The notes below the pieces were generated by a model. That model did not search any database and was not told the origin of the DNA. It worked only from the letters and a program-made list of their open reading frames with translations. Positions 33,281-43,006 of a stretch of 64,000 nucleotides of DNA are shown piece by piece (the first letter of the stretch is position 1; every line of letters starts with the position of its first letter). The translations under genes and the position numbers were made by a program. The DNA is from Actinoplanes derwentensis (lineage in GTDB: Bacteria; Actinomycetota; Actinomycetes; Mycobacteriales; Micromonosporaceae), in NCBI RefSeq assembly GCF_900104725.1, contig NZ_LT629758.1, positions 1,984,001 through 2,048,000 on the forward strand. The letters run 5' to 3'.

Positions 33281-34172
33281 ATCCGGTTAGGTATTTGTAT
33301 TCGAAATGGGTCAGGTGCAGCGCGGCGGCGACGACATCGCCGGTGCGGCGTGGGCTTATCGTGGTGCGGCGCAGGGCTTTCCAGCGTCCGACGAGGATCG
33401 CGAAGCCGCGTTCGCCCTGCCAGCGCAGACCGCGTAGGAGCCGGTTGTAGGCGCGGTTGTCGACGGCGAGGGGTTTACCGTCGGCCGGTTGCTTGATTGG
33501 GGTTTTGATGCCCTGACCAGTGCTTTCGTAGCCGGAGTCGGCCAAGGCCGGCAGGTCGAGTTCGGCGGCGGACCAGTTCAGGGCGGCGGTGACGCCGAGG
33601 TCGCGGGCGCAGCTGGTGTCGTGCAGATGCCCCGGCATCGCCGCCGATGTCCAGATCGGCAGTCCGTCCGGGCGCATGATCGCCTGAATGTTCGCGCCGA
33701 AGTCGCGGTGCTTTCCGGAGAACCAGGCGTCGATCGTCTTTCCCTTGACCGACAGGGTGGTCTCGGTCAGCCGGTCGCAGTCGAACAGTTTGCCGTCGAG
33801 GATGACGTACGACCAGCCGTCGGCGGCGACCCGCTTCAGAGCGGTGTGCAGGTCCTGTGCCTGGGCGGCGAGCACCGCGATGCCCTCGTCGCGGTAGCGG
33901 TACGCGGTCGCCCGGGAGACCCCGAAACCGGCGCCCAGCAGTGTCAGGTCTTCCTGCTTACGGAACCAGACGAGTACGAGTAACGCCTGGTAGAAGCAGG
34001 TCAGCGCACGTGTCTTCTTCCGCGTGCCACGGGCGCGGCGCTCGGCATGGAGCAACCGCGCCACGTACTGCACCAGTTCCCTCGGGACGTCGACCATGGC
34101 ACGATAAGCCAGCACGTGGAGCCCTCTCGAAGACGTGGATCTGTCGCAAGACCTGTCTATCGATGGCTCCAC
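33273..34172 (-). CDS. IS5-superfamily transposase (DDE_Tnp_4 type)
   Basis: Up to 299 residues from a GTG; an internal ATG at about 34097 (MVDVPRELVQYV) is a likely true start. The N-terminal part has a helix-turn-helix (LTLLGAGFGVSRATAYRYRDEG). The DDE nuclease domain shows VILDGKLFDCDRL with the first Asp, SGKHRDFGANIQAI, a DSGYE segment with the second Asp, and a C-terminal GERGFAILVGRW close to the final Glu. The frame is intact, so the element could be active. Confidence 0.85.
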   Translation of the reverse strand: MEPSIDRSCDRSTSSRGLHVLAYRAMVDVPRELVQYVARLLHAERRARGTRKKTRALTCFYQALLVLVWFRKQEDLTLLGAGFGVSRATAYRYRDEGIAVLAAQAQDLHTALKRVAADGWSYVILDGKLFDCDRLTETTLSVKGKTIDAWFSGKHRDFGANIQAIMRPDGLPIWTSAAMPGHLHDTSCARDLGVTAALNWSAAELDLPALADSGYESTGQGIKTPIKQPADGKPLAVDNRAYNRLLRGLRWQGERGFAILVGRWKALRRTTISPRRTGDVVAAALHLTHFEYKYLTGSC

Positions 34173-34236
34173 GTCTTTTTCGAGGACCGTCCGAAACTAC
34201 CTATTCACCCGTGTCATCCCGAATCGGCTTCAATTC

Positions 34237-34254
34237 CTTGCTGAGATCAGTTCA
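34237..34254. repeat. Right terminal inverted repeat of the IS
   Basis: Inverse copy of the 33263-33280 repeat, upstream of the transposase start. Confidence 0.85.
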
Positions 34255-34370
34255 CTGAACGACGTAACTGATCCCGTGCGGTTCCTCGCGCGCCGGACAG
34301 GAAGTGGCGAGAATTCTTCAGGTTTTCGATGTGGGCGCCGATGACGTGGCGACGAAATCTGGGAGAAGTC

Positions 34371-34823
34371 ATGCTTTGTGCCCGCTGTGGTTCGGCCGTT
34401 CCGGCGAATGGTCACTGCCAATTCTGTGGTCATGCTGCCATGCATGCCTCGGCGCACGCCCCGTCTGCGGTGCCCGGTCCCTCGGGCGTGTACGCGCCTG
34501 AGGCCTGGCAGCCAGGGGGCGGGCCCGGTCAGGCGCCTGTCGCCTGGCAGCCGGGTGGAGGACCCGGACAGGCGCCTTACATGGTCATGCCGCAACCCGG
34601 ATACGCGATGCCCTCTTCCGCGAAAGCGTTCAGCATCGCATCCTTCATTTTCGCCGCGATAGCATTGTTGTTCGTGCCGATCCTTTTCGGTGTGATCGCC
34701 GCTGTCCTGGCGAGTATGGCCAAGAAACGTGGCGAGAAATGGGCCACCGTCGCGCTGCGAGTGGCTGTCGGCGCAGCCGGTTTCGGTATGGTGGTCGGAG
34801 CCATCGCCCGGTCGAGCTCGTAG
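34371..34823 (+). CDS. Zinc-ribbon membrane protein with repeat linker
   Basis: 150 residues from the ATG behind GGGAGAAG. The N-terminus is a zinc ribbon, C-A-R-C-G-x8-C-Q-F-C-G-H. A linker with two copies of AWQPGGGPGQAP follows, and then two membrane helices (about 83-108 and 125-145) of the DUF4190 kind. The ribbon faces the cytoplasm. Function unknown; such proteins are common in actinobacteria. It lies just outside the IS right end. Confidence 0.7.
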   Translation: MLCARCGSAVPANGHCQFCGHAAMHASAHAPSAVPGPSGVYAPEAWQPGGGPGQAPVAWQPGGGPGQAPYMVMPQPGYAMPSSAKAFSIASFIFAAIALLFVPILFGVIAAVLASMAKKRGEKWATVALRVAVGAAGFGMVVGAIARSSS

Positions 34824-34829
34824 GCGCCT

Positions 34830-35705
34830 TTAGAAAGTGGCCAGCAAACGGGCGCAACGTTGCGGGTCGTCGGTCAAACCGGCGGTGAGACCCCACAACC
34901 AAAAGTCGGCGGTACGGAAGACCACCCAGTCCCGGCTTCGGTCCCGGTCTGTTTCGGCTGCCGTGACCACGATGTCGAAGTGACGGACGATGCGGGCTGG
35001 TGAGGGCATCTCGTCCAGGCGGGTCCACAGGGTTCGGGCCAGGTCGTAGTCGATTTCGCCACGCATCAGGACGGGGTCGACGACCAGCCAGTCCTCCCTG
35101 GTGGCGCGGAGCACCTGCGCCGAGTGCAGGTCGCCGTTGACCGCGAGTTCGGGCCGGGCACCCTGCGACAGACGTGCGCCGATCTCCAGGGCCTCCCGGA
35201 GGCGGCTTTCGGGGAACGGCCGACCGAGGTGCCTCCACTCCTGTTCCATCGTGGCCATCCGCCGGGCGACGGCCGCAGCCGTGCTCGGAACGTCGGTGAT
35301 CACGCCTGGCGGGGCGGGGATCGCGAGCCGGCGCATCGTCGAGCCCAGGATGTGCATCGCCTCATCGGTGGGAACGGTGTGCAGCGACGTGCCGGGGGTC
35401 AGCCGTTCCAGGAGCATCGCGTCACGGTGGGTGTCGACCAGGTGCACGGTCCCGCGACCGTTCCAGAATCGCAGCGCGGCGACCTGCGCAACCGCGTCGG
35501 GGCCGGGCGGCGTCAACCGCAACACGAAGTCACCGTCGGCGCGGGTCACCGGGACGACCAGGGCGTTCGATCCGTGCACGGCCGTGCCGGAGACGGTCAG
35601 CCGCCAGCGCTCGCACGACGAACGGATGAGTTCGGGCAGCTCGTCCAGCCAGGCGGTGCCGTCGCGCGACCAGCGGGGCATTTTCCGGAACGACGGGGGG
35701 ATCAT
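34830..35705 (-). CDS. APH-type phosphotransferase with altered Brenner motif
   Basis: 291 residues; ATG overlaps the methyltransferase stop (ATGA). The fold of the aminoglycoside/hydroxyurea phosphotransferase family is shown by FVLRLTPPG (nucleotide Lys region), LLERLTPGTSL (hinge) and VVDPVLMRGEIDYDLAR (DFG-like metal-binding Asp). The catalytic loop, normally H-G-D-L-H-x-x-N, here reads N-G-D-L-H-S-A-Q: the catalytic Asp is kept but the first His and the metal-binding Asn are replaced. It may still be active with Gln as ligand. Substrate unknown; could be an antibiotic or a small metabolite. Confidence 0.75.
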   Translation of the reverse strand: MIPPSFRKMPRWSRDGTAWLDELPELIRSSCERWRLTVSGTAVHGSNALVVPVTRADGDFVLRLTPPGPDAVAQVAALRFWNGRGTVHLVDTHRDAMLLERLTPGTSLHTVPTDEAMHILGSTMRRLAIPAPPGVITDVPSTAAAVARRMATMEQEWRHLGRPFPESRLREALEIGARLSQGARPELAVNGDLHSAQVLRATREDWLVVDPVLMRGEIDYDLARTLWTRLDEMPSPARIVRHFDIVVTAAETDRDRSRDWVVFRTADFWLWGLTAGLTDDPQRCARLLATF

Positions 35706-36508
35706 GCTCGGCCCGCGGCCAGCAGGGCGGTGGTGGGCAGCGCTAGGCGGCCGTCGGGTTCGCGGTAGGGCGTGACGTGTTCGTCGTACCGGGCTCGGAT
35801 CCGGGTGATGGTTTCCGGGGTTTGGCGTTTCATGATCAGGCCGGGGGTGCCGATGCCGTTGGCGGGGCCGCTCCACCAGGCGTCGGGGGTGGTGCGATGA
35901 GTCCAGGAGAGTGTTTCGCCGCTGATGTCGGTCAGTCCGGCTCGGTGCAGCAAATCCGACAACCCGGCGGCGGTACGGGGGAAGTCCCGGTCCGGTGGCA
36001 GCCGGGGCAGGTCGGTGGGGCGTTCGACTCCGGCCGCGTCGAAGACGGTGGACCAGAGGTGCTGGGCCGGTGGGGCCGGGTAGGGCCAGATCGTCACGGA
36101 GACCCGGCCGCCGGGGCGTGTCACCCGCCGCATCTCGCTGACGGCGGCCAGCGGATCGCCGACGTGGTTGACCACGAAATTGGCCACCACCGTGTCGAAG
36201 ACGCCGTCGTCGAACGGCAGATCCGGCAGCGTCGCGTGGTGGACCCGGGCGTCCGGAATCCGTCGGCGGGTCGCTTCCACCATGCTGGGTTCGGCGTCCA
36301 CCGCGACGACCTTCACCCCGCGGGTGTACGCCAGGGCGGCTACCGTGCCGGTGCCGGTACCCACGTCGAGCAGCCGGCCACCGGCCCGGACCTGCCCGGC
36401 GTCCAGCAGAGCGCCGGCCGGATGGGCGCAGAGCGCGGCGAAACTGTCCCGATAGGCCGCCGCCTGCCCGGCCCACCGGGCCCGTTCATGGTTGTCGAAG
36501 GTCGTCAT
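35702..36508 (-). CDS. Class I SAM-dependent methyltransferase
   Basis: 268 residues. Motif I is LLDVGTGTGTVAA near residue 47, the acidic end of strand 2 is VVAVDAEPSMVEA, and motif post-I/II reads FDTVVANFVVNHV, all of the UbiE/Methyltransf_11 type. Small-molecule substrate likely but not identifiable. Operon with the downstream phosphotransferase through an ATGA overlap, so both may modify the same compound. Confidence 0.85.
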   Translation of the reverse strand: MTTFDNHERARWAGQAAAYRDSFAALCAHPAGALLDAGQVRAGGRLLDVGTGTGTVAALAYTRGVKVVAVDAEPSMVEATRRRIPDARVHHATLPDLPFDDGVFDTVVANFVVNHVGDPLAAVSEMRRVTRPGGRVSVTIWPYPAPPAQHLWSTVFDAAGVERPTDLPRLPPDRDFPRTAAGLSDLLHRAGLTDISGETLSWTHRTTPDAWWSGPANGIGTPGLIMKRQTPETITRIRARYDEHVTPYREPDGRLALPTTALLAAGRA

Positions 36509-36555
36509 CCGGCCATCTTGATCTATCTGGCGAACGGCTGGCTATCATCGCCGCC

Positions 36556-37470
36556 ATGATCCAAGACGTGGCGGGGCCGCTGGCCGGGCAGGACTTCGGG
36601 AGGTGGTCGCGTGCCGATGTCGAGCGGGTCGCCGGTGCGGTTGGATGGTCCGTCCAGGACGGTGACCATCACCTGACGGTTGACACCAGGAGCCCGCTCC
36701 GGGCGCGGTCCACGAAGATCGGTTATGGCCAGGACGCCTTCGGCTACGGCGAGCAGATCGACTTTCAGGTCACCGAGACCTGCCCGGCCGACGAACTGGC
36801 GGCGCTGCACGCGGCCACGCTGGCCTCGGTGGCCGACGTGCTCGGGCCGCCCGCGCTGGTCGGCGGGCCGGGTGCCTGGGCGTTCTGGCGTGAACCGCGG
36901 GTCCGGGTGGAGCGCCATCTGCGGCGTTGTTTGGTGACCGTGCGGGTGGAGCCGGCCGGGCCCGCCGAGCACGAGGAGCACAGCACCGCCGAGTGGAGCC
37001 CGGACTGGGAACCCACCGATCTCTGGTACGCCGAACCCGATGTGCACAGTGCCGCCTGCCGGTCGCTGGGCGGCATGATGTTCCACGATGCCCGCAACGC
37101 CGCTACCTGGGCGGAGTTCGAACAGAGTGTTCGCGAGCTGTTCGTGTCGTTCGCCGCTGACCTTCCGGCGCTGGCGGGGCACGTGTCGCACGTGGCCTGG
37201 GACATCAGCCCGGAGGCCGGTGACCGGGAGGTGCAGGGCGTGTTCAACGAGAGTGGCGCTCGCGTCTGCGAGATCGTCTTCGGCGTGACCGAGACGGCCG
37301 ACTACACGAGACTCCCGCCGGGATCCGGCAGTGGCGCGCGAGTCGCCGAGATCGCCCTCGACATCATCCGGGGCTGGGATCTCGACTCGCCGGAGCGGCT
37401 GCGCCACTACTGCTACACCCCGGCACCGGGCCGGATCACCGCGCGGTCCGGGTTCCGGATCGACGGCTGA
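36556..37470 (+). CDS. Hypothetical protein, possibly DUF6301
   Basis: 304 residues, soluble, no signal peptide. The opening GRWSRADVERVAGAVGWSVQDGDHHLTV and the later PPALVGGPGAWAFWREPRVRVERH resemble actinobacterial proteins of the DUF6301 group, but I am not certain. Rich in Trp and charged residues. Divergent from the methyltransferase by 47 bases. No function can be assigned. Confidence 0.6.
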   Translation: MIQDVAGPLAGQDFGRWSRADVERVAGAVGWSVQDGDHHLTVDTRSPLRARSTKIGYGQDAFGYGEQIDFQVTETCPADELAALHAATLASVADVLGPPALVGGPGAWAFWREPRVRVERHLRRCLVTVRVEPAGPAEHEEHSTAEWSPDWEPTDLWYAEPDVHSAACRSLGGMMFHDARNAATWAEFEQSVRELFVSFAADLPALAGHVSHVAWDISPEAGDREVQGVFNESGARVCEIVFGVTETADYTRLPPGSGSGARVAEIALDIIRGWDLDSPERLRHYCYTPAPGRITARSGFRIDG

Positions 37471-37504
37471 CGGAGGAGCCGGGGCCCCTCCGTCAGGACT
37501 CGTC

Positions 37505-39061
37505 TCAGCTGGCGTAGGTTTCGAACTCGGCTACTTTCGGCGTACCGGACGAGCTGGTGATCTTGAAGGTGATCTTTGTCGTCGAGGTGGCCGGGAAAGT
37601 GATCACGCCAGCTCCGGAGCCTGAGGTCAGGACGGCGCCGGTGGCTCCGTTCAGGACCTGGTAGGCGCCGATCGACGAGCCCGAGGCCTCGCGGATGTTG
37701 ATTTTCGAGACCGTGGTCGCCGCGGACCACTTGATGGAGATGTCGCCGGTGGCGCCGCTCGGGGACCAGAACGTGGTCAGGCTGCCGTCGCGGACGTCGC
37801 CGTAACTGGTGCCGCTGGCCTTGCTGGAACCGTCCGAACCGGCGCCGACGCTCAGGTTGACACCGGTCGGGTTACCGGTCGGCGAGGTGGTCGGGGAGAC
37901 CGTGGGGCTGGCCGTCGGCGACGACGTGGGAGACGCGGTCGGCGAGGTGGTGGTCACGCTGCAGGTGCCGGTCGAGACCTTCAGGCCGGTGTTCGCGCCG
38001 GCGGTTGCGGCGACGACCGACGGGACGCAGGACGCGCTGTCGGCGGTGAACGAGTAGGGGATGCTGACCGTGGTGTTGGAGGTGACGTTCGGGCCGGCCG
38101 GGTTGTTCTCCGAACCGGGTGCCGACCAGGTCACGTTGTCGAAGATGTTCCCGGACACCTGCCAGTAGCCGGCCTGGTCGGTGTAGAAGGTGCCGAGCAC
38201 GTCCTTGGAGTTCTGGAAGTAGTTGTTGTCCACTTTCGCCCTGGCTCCGGCGCGGGAGTTGATACCCGACTCGACCAGGCCCAGGTAGTGGTTGTTGTAG
38301 ATGTGGGCCACCCCGCCACGCAGCAACGGCGTACGAGAATCGATGTTCTGGTACTTGTTGTGGTGGAACGTGACGAACGAGTTGCCGGTGTCGGTCTCGC
38401 TGGAGCCGATCAGGCCGCCGCGACCGGAATTGCTCAGGGTGCTGTAGGACAGGGTGACGTACTGGACGTCGTCCTTCAGGTCGAACAGCCCGTCGTAACC
38501 GGCCGACTCGCCGCCCGAGGCGAGCAGGGTCGCATGGTCGACCCAGACGTTGCGGACCGTGCTCTCCATGCCGATCGCGTCGCCGCCGTTGGAGATCGGC
38601 GAGCCGGACTTCTTCACGTTCTTGACGGTCACGTTCTGGATGATGATGTTGCTGGAGTCCCGGATGTGGATGCCCAGCTGGTCGAAGGTCGCCCCGGCCC
38701 CGACCCCGAGGATCGTGACGTTGCTGATCTCCTTCAGCTCGATCTTGTCGGCCGCGGTGTTGCAGCTGTCGCCGGAGACCTTCGTGGTGTTGCCGTGGTT
38801 GATCGTGCCCTCGACCTGAATGATGATCGGGGTCGAACTGCTGGCCCTGGTGCACAGCGCGGTGTGGATCTGGGTGCCGGTGGTGGCCCGGACCGTGGTG
38901 CCGCCGGCGCCTCCGGTGGTGCCGCCGTTCTGACCGGCGAAACCGTCGGCCGACGCGGCCGCCGCGAACGCCTCGGGCTGTGGCGCGCCCAGGGCGATCG
39001 CCCCGGCCAGGCCGACGGTGCCGAACACCGCGGAGAGTCGTAGTACGACTGATCTTCTCAT
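37505..39061 (-). CDS. Secreted pectate lyase (PL1) with C-terminal beta domain
   Basis: 518 residues: signal peptide (1-34, cleavage near AFA-AA), PL1 parallel beta-helix (about 40-360), Thr/Ser/Pro linker of TSPTASPT repeats (about 365-400) and a discoidin-like C-terminal domain (about 405-518) with SYGDVRDGSLTTFWSPSG, probably carbohydrate-binding. Lyase hallmarks include NVWVDHATL, DGLFDLKDDVQYVTLSYS and VTFHHNKYQNIDSRTPLLRGGVAHIYNNHY with the catalytic-site Arg region. It cleaves polygalacturonate by beta-elimination outside the cell. Single gene, with a LacI-type palindrome upstream. Confidence 0.9.
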   Translation of the reverse strand: MRRSVVLRLSAVFGTVGLAGAIALGAPQPEAFAAAASADGFAGQNGGTTGGAGGTTVRATTGTQIHTALCTRASSSTPIIIQVEGTINHGNTTKVSGDSCNTAADKIELKEISNVTILGVGAGATFDQLGIHIRDSSNIIIQNVTVKNVKKSGSPISNGGDAIGMESTVRNVWVDHATLLASGGESAGYDGLFDLKDDVQYVTLSYSTLSNSGRGGLIGSSETDTGNSFVTFHHNKYQNIDSRTPLLRGGVAHIYNNHYLGLVESGINSRAGARAKVDNNYFQNSKDVLGTFYTDQAGYWQVSGNIFDNVTWSAPGSENNPAGPNVTSNTTVSIPYSFTADSASCVPSVVAATAGANTGLKVSTGTCSVTTTSPTASPTSSPTASPTVSPTTSPTGNPTGVNLSVGAGSDGSSKASGTSYGDVRDGSLTTFWSPSGATGDISIKWSAATTVSKINIREASGSSIGAYQVLNGATGAVLTSGSGAGVITFPATSTTKITFKITSSSGTPKVAEFETYAS

Positions 39062-39455
39062 CTCTGCTTCACCTGTTCCCGCGCATGGGGATGCGCGTTC
39101 GGGGGATGGTCGGCGGTACGTGTGGGGATGACCGCCGTGGTGTGCCCTAGATGCGGGAAAGCGCTTTCCTGAGGTGCAGGGTAGAGCGATTTCGATGAAT
39201 GTGGCAAGGGGGAACCCCTGTCAAGGTCACCGGAAATGCCGCTCCACACTCGATAGTGGTGACTGACGATGAAAAGGTTGCTCGCCGCGTTCAAGATCCT
39301 GGCTCGGGGTGCGGCGGCCGGTCGGCGGCGACCCATGATTGAGGGGACTCGAGGCTCTGGCCAACTACCTACTGGTGAGTAACAATCACTGGATGTTTTG
39401 AACCGGCGACGAGTGCCGGCCGTTTTCAAGGTCACCATCTACCGAGGAGTCGACG
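39062..39455. other. Divergent promoter region between pectate lyase and pntA
   Basis: 394 bases without a credible gene. It contains the GGAAAGCGCTTTCC operator nearer the lyase and, at 39443-39448, the GAGGAG ribosome binding site of pntA. Base composition is less GC-rich from about 39180 to 39290. Confidence 0.55.
39156..39169. promoter_or_regulatory. LacI/CebR-type operator palindrome
   Basis: GGAAAGCGCTTTCC is a perfect 14-bp palindrome with the central CG and the AGCGCT core typical of LacI-family operators that control polysaccharide-degrading genes in actinobacteria. It lies about 95 bases before the pectate lyase ATG. Confidence 0.6.
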
Positions 39456-40994
39456 ATGATCATCGGTGTACCGAGGGATCCGGACCCGGGTGAGCGCCGG
39501 GTGGCGGCCACGCCCACGACCGTCACACAGCTCGTCAAGCTGGGATATCAGGTAGTCGTCGAGCCCGGAGCGGGCGCCGCGGCGTCGTTCTCGGACGAGT
39601 CCTACGCCGACGCCGGAGCCACCGTCGGCGACGCGCTGGCCGCCGACATCGTGTTCGTGATCAACCCGCCGCCGGTGGCGCAGCGTGACAAACTCGCCGA
39701 CGGCGCCACGCTCATCGGCATGCTCAACCCCCGCCTCGATCCGGAACTCGTCGCCGACCTCGCCGGACGCCCGATCACCGCGCTGTCGATGGACGCCGTG
39801 CCGCGGATCTCCCGGGCCCAATCCCTCGACGTGCTCTCGTCGATGGCCAACATCGCCGGATACCGCGCGGTCGTCGAGGCCGCGCACGCCTTCGGCCGGT
39901 TCTTCACCGGTCAGGTCACCGCCGCGGGCAAGGTTCCCCCGGCGAAGGTCCTGGTGGCCGGCGCGGGCGTGGCGGGCCTGGCCGCGATCGGCACGGCCGG
40001 GAGCCTGGGCGCGATCGTTCGGGCCACCGACCCCCGCCCCGAAGTCGCCGACCAGGTCAAGTCGCTGGGTGGGGAGTATCTGCCGGTCGAAGCGGCCGAC
40101 GTCGAGGTGTCGTCGACGGGTTACGCCAAACAGATGTCGGACGACTACAACGACCGGGCCACGCGCCTCTACGCGGTGCAGGCGGGCGAGGTCGACATCA
40201 TCATCACCACCGCGCTCATCCCCGGCCGGCCCGCACCCCGGCTGATCACCGCCGGAATGGTCGCGACCATGCGGCCGGGCAGTGTCATCGTCGACATGGC
40301 CGCGGCCAACGGGGGCAACGTCGAGGGCACCGTCCCCGGCGAGGTGGTGGTCACCGCCAACGGGGTGACGATCATCGGATACACCGATCTGGCCGGCCGT
40401 CTTCCGGCGCAGGCTTCCCAGTTGTACGGCACCAACCTCGTGAACCTGATGAAGCTGATGACTCCGGGCAAGGACGGGCAGCTCGTCCTGGATTTCGAGG
40501 ACGTCGTGCAGCGGGGGATCACCGTGGTCCGAGACGGGGAGCTGACGTGGCCCCCGCCTGCGGTTGCGGTGTCAGCGGCGCCCCCGAAAGCATCAGAAAG
40601 TTCAGTAAATCCCGATAACTCGGTAAAGGGTGAGGCGGTCGGCTCGAAGCGGCGGCTGAACACGCTGACCGTCGTCGGCGCGGGTGCCACCGGACTGTTC
40701 CTGCTCACCGCCCTTGCCCCCGCGGCGCTCCGCGGTCACCTCACCGTGTTCGCCCTGGCCATCGTCATCGGCTACTACGTGATCGGCAAGGTCCACCACG
40801 CCCTGCACACCCCACTGATGTCGGTCACCAACGCCATCAGCGGCATCATCGTGGTCGGTGCCGTGCTGCAGCTCGGCGACAGTCAGGACCTGATCACCGT
40901 GCTGTCGTGCGCCGCGATCCTGCTGGCCAGCATCAACGTCTTCGGTGGATTCGCGGTCACCCGCCGCATGCTCGCCATGTTCTCGAGGAGCTGA
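39456..40994 (+). CDS. pntA: NAD(P) transhydrogenase subunit alpha
   Basis: 512 residues, the length of the fused alpha chain of E. coli PntA. The first 380 residues are the soluble NAD-binding domain I, with [16 protein letters not shown] at the start, [22 protein letters not shown] as nucleotide fold and [10 protein letters not shown] after it. The C-terminal part (about 405-512) has four membrane helices. With PntB it couples hydride transfer between NADH and NADP to proton flow, supplying NADPH. Start behind GAGGAG. pntB follows after five bases. Confidence 0.95.
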   Translation: MIIGVPRDPDPGERRVAATPTTVTQLVKLGYQVVVEPGAGAAASFSDESYADAGATVGDALAADIVFVINPPPVAQRDKLADGATLIGMLNPRLDPELVADLAGRPITALSMDAVPRISRAQSLDVLSSMANIAGYRAVVEAAHAFGRFFTGQVTAAGKVPPAKVLVAGAGVAGLAAIGTAGSLGAIVRATDPRPEVADQVKSLGGEYLPVEAADVEVSSTGYAKQMSDDYNDRATRLYAVQAGEVDIIITTALIPGRPAPRLITAGMVATMRPGSVIVDMAAANGGNVEGTVPGEVVVTANGVTIIGYTDLAGRLPAQASQLYGTNLVNLMKLMTPGKDGQLVLDFEDVVQRGITVVRDGELTWPPPAVAVSAAPPKASESSVNPDNSVKGEAVGSKRRLNTLTVVGAGATGLFLLTALAPAALRGHLTVFALAIVIGYYVIGKVHHALHTPLMSVTNAISGIIVVGAVLQLGDSQDLITVLSCAAILLASINVFGGFAVTRRMLAMFSRS

Positions 40995-40999
40995 CCGTC

Positions 41000-42439
41000 A
41001 TGACCATCGAGACCGCGGCGCAGGCCGCGTACATCGTCGCCGCCCTGCTCTTCATCCTGGCCCTGGCTGGCCTGTCCCGGCACGAGACAGCCCGCGCGGG
41101 CAACACGTTCGGCATCGCCGGAATGGCTTTGGCCCTGTTCGCCACAGTGGGCTTGGCGATCGCCGGCACGATCAGTGGCGTGAACCTGGCGCTGCTGCTG
41201 GCGGCGACCGTGATCGGCGCCGCGATCGGCCTGCACCGGGCGGCGAAGGTCGAGATGACCGGTATGCCGGAGCTGATCGCCCTGCTGCACAGTTTTGTCG
41301 GCCTGGCCGCGGTGCTGGTCGGCTGGAACGGATACCTGCACGTCGAAGCGCACCCGGACGGCACCGAGACGGCAGTGCTGAGCGCCGAGGACATGCTCGG
41401 CATCCACAGCGCCGAGGTGTTCATCGGCGTCTTCATCGGTGCGGTGACGTTCACCGGCTCGATCGTGGCGTACCTCAAGCTCGCCGCGAAGATCAAGTCC
41501 AGTCCGCTGACGCTGCCCGGCAAGAATCTGCTCAACATCGGCGCGCTCGCCGCGTTCGCGCTGCTCACCGCCGGGTTCGTGATCGCACCGTCGCGGTGGC
41601 TGCTGATCGCCGTCACGGTGCTCGCCCTGGCGCTGGGCTGGCACCTGGTCGCCTCGATCGGCGGCGGTGACATGCCGGTGGTGGTGTCGATGCTCAACAG
41701 CTACTCCGGCTGGGCCGCTGCGGCCGCCGGGTTCCTCCTGGAGAACGACCTGCTCATCGTCACCGGGGCACTGGTCGGTTCGTCGGGTGCCTACCTGTCG
41801 TACATCATGTGCAAGGCGATGAACCGGTCCTTCCTCTCGGTGATCGCCGGCGGGTTCGGCATCGTGGCGGGACCGGCCGACGACAAGGAGTACGGCGAAC
41901 ACCGGGAGATCAACGCCGAGGGTGTCGCGGACCTGCTCGGCAGCGCCGACACGGTGATCATCACGCCCGGGTACGGGATGGCGGTCGCCCAGGCGCAGCA
42001 CGGGGTCGCCGAACTGACCCGCACGCTGCGCGAACGCGGCGTGACCGTCCGGTTCGGCATCCACCCGGTCGCCGGCCGTCTGCCCGGCCACATGAACGTG
42101 CTGCTCGCCGAGGCGCGGGTGCCGTACGACGTGGTCCTGGAGATGGACGAGATCAACGACGACTTCGCCGGTACGTCGGTGGTGCTGGTGATCGGCGCCA
42201 ACGACACCGTCAACCCGGCCGCCCTGGACGACCCGTCGAGTCCGATCGCCGGGATGCCGGTGCTGACGGTGTGGGAGGCCGACCACGTGATCGTCTTCAA
42301 GCGCTCGATGGCGTCGGGTTACGCCGGCGTACAGAATCCGCTGTTCTTCAAAGAGAACACCGCGATGCTGTTCGGTGACGCCAAGGACCGCGTCGAGGAC
42401 ATCCTGCGGGCGGTGTCGGCCCTGCAATCGGCCCGATGA
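41000..42439 (+). CDS. pntB: NAD(P) transhydrogenase subunit beta
   Basis: 479 residues. About nine membrane helices fill residues 1-275; the soluble NADP-binding domain III follows with [21 protein letters not shown] (the [10 protein letters not shown] loop), [21 protein letters not shown] and [15 protein letters not shown], ending in [17 protein letters not shown]. All are hallmark segments of PntB. Forms the proton-pumping complex with PntA. Transcript ends at the hairpin at 42444. Confidence 0.95.
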   Translation: MTIETAAQAAYIVAALLFILALAGLSRHETARAGNTFGIAGMALALFATVGLAIAGTISGVNLALLLAATVIGAAIGLHRAAKVEMTGMPELIALLHSFVGLAAVLVGWNGYLHVEAHPDGTETAVLSAEDMLGIHSAEVFIGVFIGAVTFTGSIVAYLKLAAKIKSSPLTLPGKNLLNIGALAAFALLTAGFVIAPSRWLLIAVTVLALALGWHLVASIGGGDMPVVVSMLNSYSGWAAAAAGFLLENDLLIVTGALVGSSGAYLSYIMCKAMNRSFLSVIAGGFGIVAGPADDKEYGEHREINAEGVADLLGSADTVIITPGYGMAVAQAQHGVAELTRTLRERGVTVRFGIHPVAGRLPGHMNVLLAEARVPYDVVLEMDEINDDFAGTSVVLVIGANDTVNPAALDDPSSPIAGMPVLTVWEADHVIVFKRSMASGYAGVQNPLFFKENTAMLFGDAKDRVEDILRAVSALQSAR

Positions 42440-42443
42440 CATG

Positions 42444-42484
42444 GTGATGGCCCCAGCCGCAGGGGGATCGGCTGGGGCCATCAC
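42444..42484. terminator. Strong hairpin terminator after pntB
   Basis: Two perfectly complementary 15-base arms (42444-42458 and 42470-42484) around an 11-base loop, followed by TTT. It lies between convergent genes and can stop both transcripts. Confidence 0.85.
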
Positions 42485-42499
42485 TTTCGGGGGGACGAT

Positions 42500-43006
42500 T
42501 CAGTAACCGAAGTCCTGGGTGTAGTACGGGGCACCGTTGGCGGCGAAGACCACGCCCACCCCGGCACTGGTGGACTTGCAGTTGAGGATGTTGGTGCGGT
42601 GGCCCGGGCTGGTCATCCAGCCGCCGACCACGGCCGACGCGGTGCGGTAACCCCAGGCGATGTTCTCGGCGGACGGCTTGGCGTAACCGGTGGCCTTGAC
42701 CCGGTCACCGAAACGGGACCCGCCGCGGCCGGTGTGCGAGAACGCCCCGGTCTGCGCCATGTACTCGCTGTGCGCCCGCGCCGCCTCGGTGAGCTGCGCG
42801 TTCACCGTGAGGGCCGAACAGCCGCCCCTGACCCGCTCGACGTTGATCAGGTCGTTGATCTCGTTCTGCAGCGCCTGCTCCGCAACCGTCGCCTGGGGCG
42901 AGGCCGCCGCAGCCGAAGCCGGGGACGCTGTCATCGTGGCGGCGCCGAGAGCGGCGACCGGGGCGAGGAGGGCGGTCACGGCGAGGCGGCGAAGAAGCTG
43001 GCGCAA
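42500..43006 (-). CDS. Secreted CAP-domain (SCP/PR1-like) protein
   Basis: 168 residues from a TTG at 43006 that has GGAAGG at good spacing; a longer frame to an ATG at 43054 would start inside the structured leader and has no ribosome binding site. A signal peptide (LLRRLAVTALLAP to ASPASA) is followed by a CAP domain of about 120 residues with LINVERVRGGCSALTVN, ARAHSEYMAQTGAFSHTG, SAENIAWG and the end GWMTSPGHRTNILN. The conserved His and Glu of CAP proteins are present. Extracellular; enzymatic activity of bacterial members is mostly unknown. Confidence 0.85.
   Translation of the reverse strand: MRQLLRRLAVTALLAPVAALGAATMTASPASAAAASPQATVAEQALQNEINDLINVERVRGGCSALTVNAQLTEAARAHSEYMAQTGAFSHTGRGGSRFGDRVKATGYAKPSAENIAWGYRTASAVVGGWMTSPGHRTNILNCKSTSAGVGVVFAANGAPYYTQDFGY

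Larger units (their letters stand above)
33263..34254. mobile_element. IS element of the IS5 superfamily type with 18-bp inverted repeats
   Basis: TGAACTGATCTCAGCAAG at 33263-33280 is repeated exactly in inverted orientation at 34237-34254, enclosing a single transposase gene. The total of about 990 bases fits a small IS5-type element. The flanking bases do not show an obvious target-site duplication, so the exact outer border could differ by one or two bases. Confidence 0.85.

Noticed and set aside
40883..42484. Minus-strand open frame of over 500 codons opposite pntB
   Set aside because: pntB on the plus strand has all family motifs; the antisense frame is His/Arg/Asp-rich low-complexity sequence typical of shadows.
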